A stretch of 7,515 nucleotides of DNA from Acidobacteriota bacterium (GTDB taxonomy: Bacteria; Acidobacteriota; Terriglobia; Terriglobales; Acidobacteriaceae), in assembly GCA_021810735.1 (NCBI GenBank), contig JAJZIF010000179.1, positions 1-7,515 of the forward strand, written 5' to 3'. Position 1 is the stretch's first letter, and each line of letters begins with the position of its first letter. Shown here one piece after another: positions 1-5,847 of this stretch. The position numbers and the translations under genes are program-made. The notes beneath the pieces were generated by a model. The model worked only from the letters and a program-made list of their open reading frames with translations. It was not told the origin of the DNA and searched no databases.

Positions 1-2
1 TT

Positions 3-215
3 GCACAACTACAGCGCGAATGCCGCCTTGTCGAGGCCGAGGAATGCTTGCGGTCCGCCTTCTGGACGGATGTACGACCGGCCCTGCGGACATGGAGACG
101 AGAGCGCGGCTTGCCGGAAGATCCATTGCAGGCCCTCCGCGACAGCGGCTACGTCGAACGTATGTCAAGGGAACGTGGAAGTAAATATGCGAGCGCCGCT
201 TCCAGTTATGCGTGA
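3..215 (+). CDS. 3' end of an unidentified gene (partial, runs in from the left edge)
   Basis: Reading from base 3, an open frame of 70 codons runs to TGA at 213-215 with no start inside the window that must be used, so the gene probably begins upstream. The peptide is charged and helix-like (for example RLVEAEECLRSAFWTDVRPA), rich in Glu, Arg and Leu, and its third codon positions are mostly G or C, as in the real genes here. The competing frame starting at base 1 gives a Cys/Pro/Arg-rich string without protein character. I do not recognise the family. It ends 40 bp before the lactonase start, in the same direction, so it could belong to the same transcript. Its existence argues that the lactonase does not begin further upstream. 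Confidence is moderate because only a fragment is seen. Confidence 0.5.
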   Translation, partial: AQLQRECRLVEAEECLRSAFWTDVRPALRTWRRERGLPEDPLQALRDSGYVERMSRERGSKYASAASSYA

Positions 216-255
216 GGGAAGCCGGCCTCGGCCCACCAGGGTTACACTGAATCAC

Positions 256-1398
256 ATGAAAAAAGTCACCCGGCGCGATTGCATGCTCGGTCTCGCGATT
301 GTCCCTTTTGCAAGCCGCTTCGCATGGTCATCGGACACGCAAGTCCATCGGATTTTTATCGGGACTTACACAAAGAAAAGCAGCCATGGCATCTATGGCT
401 ATCGCTGGATTCCGGAAACGGGCGAGATGGTGGCGAGCGTTCTTGCCGCACCAACCCCGAATCCGAGCTTCCTCGCCCTATCTCCCCACCACACCCATTT
501 GTACGCGGCGAATGAACAGCCAGGCGGGACTTCGGGCACCGTTTCCGCGTTCACACTCGACCCATCGTCTGGCAAGCTCTCGCCAGGAAACGTCGTCGCT
601 TCCGGAGGTTCCGGTCCCTGCAACTTGACGACAGATCATACCGGCCACTCGCTCTTCGTGGCCAACTATGACAGCGGCAGCCTTGCCAGTTTCAGAATCC
701 TTGCCGGAGGAAGTCTGAGCGCGGCTGTTTCCGATATTTTCTTCCACGGTCACAGTGTGAACCCGGCGCGGCAACAGACACCGCACGCACATTGCACGAC
801 CATCTCTCCTGATAACAAGTATTTGCTGGTGAACGATCTGGGAACGGATCGTATCAGGGTCTATCGCTTCGACCCGGCGACCGCGCAATTGGCGCCCCAC
901 GATCCGCCGTTTTACAGCGCAATTCCCGGCTCTGGCCCGCGGAACCTTACGTTTCATCCGAACGGAAAGTGGGCGTATTCGATCAACGAAATGGCCAGCA
1001 CACTGGAGTGCTTGAACTGGGACAGTGCAAAGGGTACGCTGACTCGATTCCAGGTCATCTCAACGCTGCCTAAAAAATTCAAGAAGCCCACGGCCGCTGC
1101 CACCGTCGCGATTCATCCCAACCGGCGTTTTCTCTACGCCTCGAACCGGGGAGACGACAGTATCACCGCCTTTTCCATCGATCCGGCAGATGGACATCTT
1201 GCCCTGCTGCAGCGAGTTTCCTGCGAGGGAAATACCCCGCGCCATTTTGCAGTCGCGCCCGATGGCCGGTGGTTGGTCGTCGCCAATCAGGACTCGGCAA
1301 ATATCGTCATCCTGAAGTGTGATCCGCAAACTGGTCGGTTGTCTTCAACGGGCAGGCAGTACCCGCTTGACTCTCCAGTCTGTGTCGTTTTTGAATAA
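256..1398 (+). CDS. Exported lactonase-family seven-bladed beta-propeller (6-phosphogluconolactonase-like)
   Basis: A 380-residue protein of the lactonase (Pgl/YbhE-type, PF10282) family, which hydrolyses sugar lactones. The N-terminus MKKVTRRDCMLGLAIVPFAS has a twin-arginine-like pattern (R6-R7, then a hydrophobic stretch to about residue 20), so the mature enzyme is probably outside the cytoplasm. The propeller begins with IFIGTYT (33-39). It continues through repeating blade signatures: LSPHHTHLYAANE (75-87), TTDHTGHSLFVANYDSGS (125-142), ISPDNKYLLVNDLGTDRI (183-200), FHPNGKWAYSINE (233-245), IHPNRRFLYASNRGDDSI (286-303) and VAPDGRWLVVANQDS (333-347). The usual family length is 340-390 residues, which fits. 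I chose ATG 256 because it puts the twin Arg near the N-terminus and avoids overlap with the upstream coding fragment. ATG 187 has a better ribosome site (GGAAG at 177-181) but would add 23 residues before the signal. Export makes a role on cytoplasmic 6-phosphogluconate unlikely; the real lactone is unknown. The next gene starts 20 bp downstream. Confidence 0.88.
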   Translation: MKKVTRRDCMLGLAIVPFASRFAWSSDTQVHRIFIGTYTKKSSHGIYGYRWIPETGEMVASVLAAPTPNPSFLALSPHHTHLYAANEQPGGTSGTVSAFTLDPSSGKLSPGNVVASGGSGPCNLTTDHTGHSLFVANYDSGSLASFRILAGGSLSAAVSDIFFHGHSVNPARQQTPHAHCTTISPDNKYLLVNDLGTDRIRVYRFDPATAQLAPHDPPFYSAIPGSGPRNLTFHPNGKWAYSINEMASTLECLNWDSAKGTLTRFQVISTLPKKFKKPTAAATVAIHPNRRFLYASNRGDDSITAFSIDPADGHLALLQRVSCEGNTPRHFAVAPDGRWLVVANQDSANIVILKCDPQTGRLSSTGRQYPLDSPVCVVFE

Positions 1399-1418
1399 AC
1401 AAACGAAAGAGAATTTCC

Positions 1419-2378
1419 ATGCAAATAGGACTATTCACGCCGCTGTTGGCGCAGCTACCTCTGGAAAATGTGCTGGAGAAACTACAATCGCTTCATATTG
1501 CCGCCGTGGAGTTAGGCACGGGAAATTTTCCCGGCGACCCGCATTGCAAGCTGACGATGCTGGAAAATAGCGCGGAACTGGACAAGTTTCAGCGCCTGCT
1601 TGCGGATCACGGCATTACCATCAGTGCGCTCAGTTGTCATGGAAATGCACTGCATCCCGACGCGACACGCGCGCGGCAGGCTCGCGAGGTCAGCCGAAAA
1701 ACGATCCTGCTGGCGGAAAAATTGGGCGTCCCGGTCGTGATCGACTTCTCCGGCTGTCCGGGCGATTCAGCCCACTCCACCGCGCCCAACTGGGTCACCT
1801 GCCCATGGCCGCCGGAATATCTCGATGTTCTGAATTGGCAGTGGAACGAGGTAGTGACACCGTACTGGATCGAGCATGGGGCGTTCGCGGCGCAGCACAA
1901 TGTCAAAATCGCGATTGAGATGCATCCAGGCTTCGTCGTGTACAGCCCGGAAACCATGGCGCGGCTGCGCGCGATCGCCGGACCCTCCATCGGATGCAAC
2001 TACGATCCCAGCCATATGTTCTGGCAGGGTATCGACCCGATTGCCGCGATCCGCGTGCTCGGAGACTCGATCTTTCACGTCCACGCCAAAGATACGCAAA
2101 TGTATCCCGCGAATCTGACTCGTACCGGCGTTCTGGATACCAAACCTTACACCGACGAGCGCAATCGAGCCTGGATCTTCCGCACCTGCGGCTATGGCCA
2201 TGGCGAGGAGTGGTGGAGGGAGTTCATTTCCACGCTGCGGATGTTTGGCTATGACGGCGTACTCTCCATCGAACACGAAGACAGCCTCATGTCCTCTGAA
2301 GAGGGGCTGACTAAAGCGGCGCAATTTCTGCGCGGACTTGTGATCGAACAGCCACCCAGTGCGCCCTGGTGGGCGTAA
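1419..2378 (+). CDS. Sugar phosphate isomerase/epimerase-family TIM barrel (xylose isomerase-like, AP endonuclease 2 fold)
   Basis: A 319-residue protein of the PF01261 superfamily (IolE, hydroxypyruvate isomerase, tagatose/allulose 3-epimerase and related enzymes), which act on sugars or keto-sugars with a divalent metal. All four expected metal ligands are visible: Glu167 in IAIEMHP, Asp196 in NYDPSHM, His222 in FHVHAKD and Glu285 in LSIEHED. Other barrel signatures are the opening MQIGLFTP strand, VELGTGNF (30-37) and ALSCHGNALHPD (70-81). No signal peptide is seen, so it is cytoplasmic. The ATG follows a weak AAAGAGA ribosome site. The gene lies 20 bp after the lactonase and 42 bp before the dehydrogenase, so co-transcription is likely. 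Substrate cannot be read from sequence. Besides isomerization or epimerization, some members of this fold paired with Gfo/Idh/MocA oxidases cleave 3-keto-glycosides (CarC/DgpC type), which is a reasonable alternative. Confidence 0.88.
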   Translation: MQIGLFTPLLAQLPLENVLEKLQSLHIAAVELGTGNFPGDPHCKLTMLENSAELDKFQRLLADHGITISALSCHGNALHPDATRARQAREVSRKTILLAEKLGVPVVIDFSGCPGDSAHSTAPNWVTCPWPPEYLDVLNWQWNEVVTPYWIEHGAFAAQHNVKIAIEMHPGFVVYSPETMARLRAIAGPSIGCNYDPSHMFWQGIDPIAAIRVLGDSIFHVHAKDTQMYPANLTRTGVLDTKPYTDERNRAWIFRTCGYGHGEEWWREFISTLRMFGYDGVLSIEHEDSLMSSEEGLTKAAQFLRGLVIEQPPSAPWWA

Positions 2379-2398
2379 TCAACCTGCAATGACTAACC

Positions 2399-2409
2399 GG
2401 CCTTCGGCC
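2399..2409 (+). repeat. Small GGCC-TTC-GGCC inverted repeat between isomerase and dehydrogenase genes
   Basis: Two GGCC arms separated by TTC form a very short hairpin 20 bp after the isomerase stop codon and a few bases before the AGGAG ribosome site of the dehydrogenase. It has only 4 bp arms and no T-run, so it is not a convincing terminator. At most it may tune mRNA stability or read-through within the operon. Chance occurrence in GC-rich DNA is quite possible. Confidence 0.2.
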
Positions 2410-2416
2410 TAATAAT

Positions 2417-2421
2417 AGGAG
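2417..2421 (+). promoter_or_regulatory. AGGAG ribosome binding site that decides the dehydrogenase start
   Basis: AGGAG ends at 2421 and is followed by TGAAA and then TTG at 2427. The spacing of 5 nt fits TTG 2427. The in-frame GTG at 2421 shares its first base with the motif and cannot be served by it. Confidence 0.6.
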
Positions 2422-2426
2422 TGAAA

Positions 2427-3575
2427 TTGAAGCGGATTAGAACGGCAATTCTCGGAACTGGATTCATGGGGCGCGTGCATCTGGAAGCGCTCCGTCGCGT
2501 GGAAGGTGTTGAGGTAGTGGCGATCGTAGGCCGGGAGCTGGCCTCGGCACAGAGCTTGGGAGCGGGTTTCGGCGTCGAAAGATCCGAGGCGGACTATCGC
2601 AACGTGTTGAGCGACGCGAGTATTGACGCGGTCCACATCTGCACGCCGAACGCGCTGCATTATCCAATGGCAAAAGATGCATTGCTGGCCGGCAAACATG
2701 TCCTCTGCGAAAAGCCTCTTTCCACTTCCGTCGAAACGGCCGCGGAGATTGTCCGCCTCGCGGCGGAGCGGAATCTTCGCAACTGCGTATGCCAGAATCT
2801 GCGCTTTTACCCCATGGTGCAGCAAATGCGACGCATGCGCGAAGACGGCGATCTAGGCCGAATTCTCATCGTTCAGGGCAATTACCTGCAAGATTGGCTT
2901 TTAGACGAGACTGCGTGGAACTGGCGTATCGATTCCAAGGCGGCCGGACAATCGCGCACCATGGGAGATGTCGGCACGCACTGGTTCGATATGGCGGAAC
3001 ATGTGACGGGTCTCCGAGTCAGTTCTTTATGCGCGGACCTGCAAATCTTTTACCCGACGCGCACGCGGCCCACAACAAAGGTAGAGACATTCACCGCCAA
3101 GGCGGTTACTGCCAGCGGCGAGAAAGTTGTTGTCGACACAGAAGATTTTGGAAGCGTTCTCTTCCACATGGACGGCGGCGCCCGTGGAGCCATGATGGCA
3201 AGCCAGATGGCCGCCGGACGGAAAAATCAGCTCAAGATGGAAATTTACGGAACAAAAGCATCGGTCAGTTGGGACCAGGAGCGCCCAGACGAATTATGGG
3301 TCGGTCATCCCGACAGCGCGAATCACTTATACATCAAAGACCCAACACTGCTGAAAGAGCAGGCGAAGTCCTATGCGGATCTGCCCTGCGGCCATAGCGA
3401 GGGTTACGACGATGTCTTCAAACAGATCTTCCGCCGGTTCTATGCATCGATTCGAGACCAAGGTTCTCCAGTGGAGTATCCGCAGATGTCCGATGGCTTG
3501 CGGCAATTGGTTCTGATGGATGCTGAGTTGAAGAGCCATCGCTCGCGGCGGTGGGTCGATGTCGAGAACCCGTAG
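2427..3575 (+). CDS. Gfo/Idh/MocA-family NAD(P)-dependent oxidoreductase
   Basis: A sugar (or sugar-derivative) dehydrogenase of the glucose-fructose oxidoreductase/inositol dehydrogenase family, 382 residues. With residues counted from GTG 2421, the Rossmann motif GTGFMG is at 12-17. The nucleotide-domain strand AVHICTPN is at 70-77, the family hallmark CEKP at 96-99 supplies the catalytic Lys98, and the second-domain motif GDVGTH at 182-187 supplies the usual Asp183/His187 pair. The C-terminal alpha/beta substrate domain follows (about 130-380). No export signal is seen, so it is cytoplasmic. I place the start at TTG 2427, giving MKRIRTAILGTG, because AGGAG at 2417-2421 lies 5 nt ahead of it. 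GTG 2421 would overlap that ribosome site. Length is typical (330-390). It is the last gene of the three-gene cluster. It is likely to oxidise the same sugar or glycoside that the neighbouring TIM barrel acts on. Exact substrate is unknown. Confidence 0.9.
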   Translation: MKRIRTAILGTGFMGRVHLEALRRVEGVEVVAIVGRELASAQSLGAGFGVERSEADYRNVLSDASIDAVHICTPNALHYPMAKDALLAGKHVLCEKPLSTSVETAAEIVRLAAERNLRNCVCQNLRFYPMVQQMRRMREDGDLGRILIVQGNYLQDWLLDETAWNWRIDSKAAGQSRTMGDVGTHWFDMAEHVTGLRVSSLCADLQIFYPTRTRPTTKVETFTAKAVTASGEKVVVDTEDFGSVLFHMDGGARGAMMASQMAAGRKNQLKMEIYGTKASVSWDQERPDELWVGHPDSANHLYIKDPTLLKEQAKSYADLPCGHSEGYDDVFKQIFRRFYASIRDQGSPVEYPQMSDGLRQLVLMDAELKSHRSRRWVDVENP

Positions 3576-3614
3576 TTGGTGTCCCGGCGAAGCTAAGGTG
3601 GGATAGAACGATCC

Positions 3615-3642
3615 ACGCATCCCAATAACAGTGAGGATGCGT
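3615..3642. terminator. Candidate bidirectional terminator between convergent genes
   Basis: ACGCATCC (3615-3622) and GGATGCGT (3635-3642) are perfect 8 bp inverted arms around a 12-base loop. They sit in the 66 bp gap between the ends of the dehydrogenase (plus) and the transporter (minus). The right arm's last base lies in the transporter's stop codon. Neither side is followed by a T-run, so it is not a classical intrinsic terminator, but its place between convergent genes suggests transcript-end formation or stabilisation for both. Confidence 0.4.
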
Positions 3643-4565
3643 TAGAGCGTAATCCATCCCGCGCGGATCGCAAGCAGGGAGGAGACGGCAATGATCGCCC
3701 ACAAGCAAACGCCCTGCAGAAATGGACGAATGCCGACCCTGTGCAGCGTGTTTTTCGACAACCCAGTCCCAATCAGAAACAGAACGACCGTAAGTCCAAG
3801 CTGGCCGAGATGACTCAACACTGGATAGAGCCTTGCACCAACCGGAAGATAGGTCTTGGCCACGGCGGCCAGGCAGAACAGCAGAATAAACCAAGGCCAC
3901 TGGACACGTGTTTTGCTTTTGGCAACATACGCCGTAATCATCGAGACGGGTATGATCCACAGGGCCCTCGCCAGCTTCACTGTTGTCCCGATTTGCAATG
4001 CCTGAGCGCCGTATTTCGCCGCGGCGCCGACGACCGAACTGGTATCGTGAATGGCCAGCGCAGCCCAGAGTCCGAACTGCGTTTGGCTCATGTGCAAAGC
4101 AAAGCCAACAGCCGGGAACAGCAAAAGCGCCACGGAGTTGAGTACGAAAACCGTCCCCAGCGCCATCGCCATTTCTTCTTCATCGGGCCTGGTAATCGAG
4201 GAGATCGCGGCAATGGCGCTTCCGCCGCAAATTGCGGTCCCAACCGTGATTAGAAACGATGCCTTCTTGGTTACGCCCAGCAGGCGTCCCAGACCCCAGC
4301 CAAGAAGCATTGCGACGGAAATGCTGATCGCCGTGTAGAAAAATCCCGCCCGGCCGGCATGAATCACCTGGCGCAGGTTCATCCCGAAACCAAGTGCGAC
4401 GACCGCCGCCTGCAATAAAAAGTGCGACAAATTTCTGCTATCCAGCTGATAGGGATGAGGGAAACTGAAACCGTAAGCAATCCCTGCCAGCAATGCGAAC
4501 GCTGGAGACACCACTCCTGTGGCGCTCAGAATCAGCCCCAGAAAAAAGATTGTCTTCGGATTCAA
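3642..4565 (-). CDS. yeiH: YeiH-family (UPF0324) putative sulfate exporter, multi-pass membrane protein
   Basis: A hydrophobic inner-membrane protein of the PF03601/YeiH family, annotated as putative sulfate exporter; its true substrate is not firmly established. With the TTG start it has 307 residues, near the family's usual 310-350. About ten or eleven membrane segments are visible, roughly at 5-19, 22-35, 48-62, 75-95, 103-122, 138-158, 165-185, 200-214, 224-238, 256-269 and 283-300. Family hallmarks are GTAICGGSAIAA (109-120), followed by the acidic RPDEEEMAMA stretch, and AIHDTSSVVGAA (171-182). I chose TTG 4565-4563 because GGAGG lies at 4574-4570, 4 nt ahead, and the protein then begins just before the first membrane segment. 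The next possible start, ATG 4769, would add 68 polar residues with no family character and reach almost to the regulator's start. It is transcribed divergently from a LysR gene, the usual YeiH arrangement, so regulation by that protein is likely. Confidence 0.87.
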   Translation of the reverse strand: MNPKTIFFLGLILSATGVVSPAFALLAGIAYGFSFPHPYQLDSRNLSHFLLQAAVVALGFGMNLRQVIHAGRAGFFYTAISISVAMLLGWGLGRLLGVTKKASFLITVGTAICGGSAIAAISSITRPDEEEMAMALGTVFVLNSVALLLFPAVGFALHMSQTQFGLWAALAIHDTSSVVGAAAKYGAQALQIGTTVKLARALWIIPVSMITAYVAKSKTRVQWPWFILLFCLAAVAKTYLPVGARLYPVLSHLGQLGLTVVLFLIGTGLSKNTLHRVGIRPFLQGVCLWAIIAVSSLLAIRAGWITL

Positions 4566-4648
4566 AATTCCTCCAGCTTCTAGTCTCTTAGGGATGACCG
4601 TGCGAGTCCAAGAGGAAGTTCTTATCGCGGATTCTTCTTCCTTATACC

Positions 4649-4661
4649 CGCGGTCGCCGCG
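4649..4661. promoter_or_regulatory. Inverted repeat CGCGG-TCG-CCGCG, candidate regulator site near the yeiH promoter
   Basis: Perfect 5 bp arms around TCG lie next to, and on the upstream side of, the minus-strand TATAAG hexamer that could be the yeiH -10 element. A site in this place could block or recruit polymerase. It does not match the AT-rich T-N11-A core usual for LysR proteins, and CG-rich palindromes arise by chance in this composition, so the assignment is tentative. Confidence 0.25.
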
Positions 4662-4720
4662 AACCTCTGGCGCGATGGGCCTGATTCGCGCCGTTCTGCG
4701 ACAATCGTGAAGCAGGCCTG

Positions 4721-4732
4721 TTGCCGAGGCAA
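4721..4732. promoter_or_regulatory. Inverted repeat TTGCC-GA-GGCAA, candidate LysR-type operator
   Basis: Perfect 5 bp arms with a 2-base centre lie 54 bp before the regulator's start codon. It begins with T and ends with A, with 10 bases between, one short of the classic LysR T-N11-A spacing. Its position in a lysR/target divergent region makes it the best candidate for the autoregulatory recognition site, but nothing else supports it. Confidence 0.3.
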
Positions 4733-4786
4733 GGGCACCCACAACCTTTGGCGGACCTGACAACTCCAAACTGAGACGAAATAGAG

Positions 4787-5719
4787 ATGGAGAATTTCCG
4801 GCTCAAGATTTTCCGAATCGTCGCGCAACACCTCAACTTCAGTCGCGCCGCGGAAGAACTTTTCCTGACGCAACCTGCCATCACGCAGCAAATCAAGACC
4901 CTTGAGGATGAGTATGGGATTCCCCTGTTCGACCGGACCGGCGGCCGCATAACCCTGACTCCCGCGGGAAAATCTCTGCTGACGTATGCAAAGAAATTGA
5001 AAGCAATCTCCGACGAAGCCTACGAGGTGGTGGCCAGCACGGGTGGCCAGCAGGCGGGAAAGCTTGCGCTGGGGGCATCGCAAACCATCGGACAATATCT
5101 CCTGCCGAATCTTGTTGCCGCATTCCTTCGCGAGAATCCTCGCGTGGAACTGACGGCGATGAGCGGCAATACGGATGAAATCCTTGCCGCTCTCGCCAGC
5201 CGCAGCATTCAACTGGCGATGATTGAAGGCCCGGGGTTGCGCAAGGATGTTCACATTGAACCTTTCATGGAGGATCAGATGGTTCTGGTCGTTCCAGCCA
5301 GCCATGAATGGGCCGATCTCGAGATAGAAGTGAGCGCGCTCAAGGGAGCGCCTTTGTTAATGCGTGAATTCGGCTCGGGATCGCGCCGCGTCGTCGAAGG
5401 CGCGTTCGCCAAAGCCGGCCTCAAAAAGAAGGACATGAAGACGACGATGGAACTCGATTCAACCGAGGGTTTGCTCAGTGCCGTGGAAGCGGGCCTGGGC
5501 GTCACCTTCGTATCCCGCTGGGCCGTGCGTAACCAACTTGCTCTCGGCACGCTTCGGCTTGCGCACGTGAAGGAGCTTCGATTGTCGCGTATGTTCTCTC
5601 TGGCGTATCCTACAGGCCCGGAGCCGACTGGCAATGCAGGAGCCTTTCGCCGCTTCATCCTTGCGCATTCCGCCGAACTGGTTCCGCGCGTGACCGGCAA
5701 GGCTCGTAGCCGGGCTTGA
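4787..5719 (+). CDS. LysR-type transcriptional regulator (CysB/YeiE/CbbR-like)
   Basis: A 310-residue DNA-binding regulator of usual LysR length. The N-terminal winged helix-turn-helix spans about 1-60, with the signature F18-S-R-A-A-E-E-L-F-L-T-Q-P-A-I-T-Q-Q-I-K37, then LE and PLFDRTGGRITLTPAG (46-61). A linker helix follows (62-88) and then the periplasmic-binding-protein-like effector domain from about 92 to 298, opening with LALGASQTIGQYLLP (93-107). REFGSGSR (193-200) is the loop that in CysB/CbbR-like members contacts a small anionic ligand (commonly RExGSG). GLGVTFVSRWAV (236-247) is also typical. The ATG has only a weak purine-rich leader (GAGACGAAATAGAG). The gene is divergent from yeiH, the same pairing as yeiE-yeiH in enterobacteria. 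It probably senses a sulfur or other small anion signal and controls the transporter. The effector itself cannot be read from sequence. Confidence 0.92.
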   Translation: MENFRLKIFRIVAQHLNFSRAAEELFLTQPAITQQIKTLEDEYGIPLFDRTGGRITLTPAGKSLLTYAKKLKAISDEAYEVVASTGGQQAGKLALGASQTIGQYLLPNLVAAFLRENPRVELTAMSGNTDEILAALASRSIQLAMIEGPGLRKDVHIEPFMEDQMVLVVPASHEWADLEIEVSALKGAPLLMREFGSGSRRVVEGAFAKAGLKKKDMKTTMELDSTEGLLSAVEAGLGVTFVSRWAVRNQLALGTLRLAHVKELRLSRMFSLAYPTGPEPTGNAGAFRRFILAHSAELVPRVTGKARSRA

Positions 5720-5784
5720 ACACGTTGCGTGCCCACAAGATCCCCGTAAGAAAAGTTCTCCTTCGCGGACGGTGGGTGGAGTCG

Positions 5785-5813
5785 TTGGGAAAATGTCTGG
5801 GACATCGTATGCT
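5785..5813 (+). promoter_or_regulatory. Candidate promoter of the propeller gene, with a palindrome between -35 and -10
   Basis: TTGGGA (5785-5790) and TATGCT (5808-5813) are separated by exactly 17 bases and each match the sigma-70 consensus at four of six positions. The spacer holds ATGTC-TGG-GACAT (5793-5805), a perfect 5 bp inverted repeat that could be an operator for a repressor. The start codon is 35 bp downstream of the -10. Found by eye only. Confidence 0.35.
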
Positions 5814-5847
5814 CGCAACTGATCGATTGTAAGAAAGGCCCAACATT

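Larger units (their letters stand above)
4566..4786. promoter_or_regulatory. Divergent yeiH / lysR control region
   Basis: These 221 bases separate the two divergent start codons and contain no convincing gene. LysR regulators normally bind such regions, repressing their own gene and activating the neighbour. Two short inverted repeats stand out (listed separately). On the minus strand TATAAG (4646-4641) resembles a -10 element for yeiH, but no good -35 hexamer lies at the right distance. No clear promoter for the regulator was found. A riboswitch was not recognised. Confidence 0.5.

Noticed and set aside
1..255. An 85-residue N-terminal extension of the lactonase from TTG 1
   Set aside because: It is Cys/Pro/Arg-rich without protein character, puts the export signal in the middle of the protein, and overlaps a better coding frame from base 3.
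478..957. A 159-codon minus-strand open frame opposite the lactonase, and similar long antisense frames elsewhere (for example 3418-3960 and 4622-5305)
   Set aside because: They lie opposite or across well-supported genes or their control region, have Arg/Cys-rich composition typical of antisense frames in GC-rich DNA, and show no family motif.
2399..2409. The GGCC-TTC-GGCC hairpin as a true intra-operon terminator
   Set aside because: Arms of only 4 bp and no T-run; kept only as a low-confidence repeat.
4566..4769. A 68-residue N-terminal extension of the YeiH protein from ATG 4769
   Set aside because: Polar and unlike the family, with a well-placed GGAGG/TTG start found just before the first membrane segment.
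5720..5784. A terminator after the lysR gene
   Set aside because: No stable stem followed by a T-run could be found by eye.
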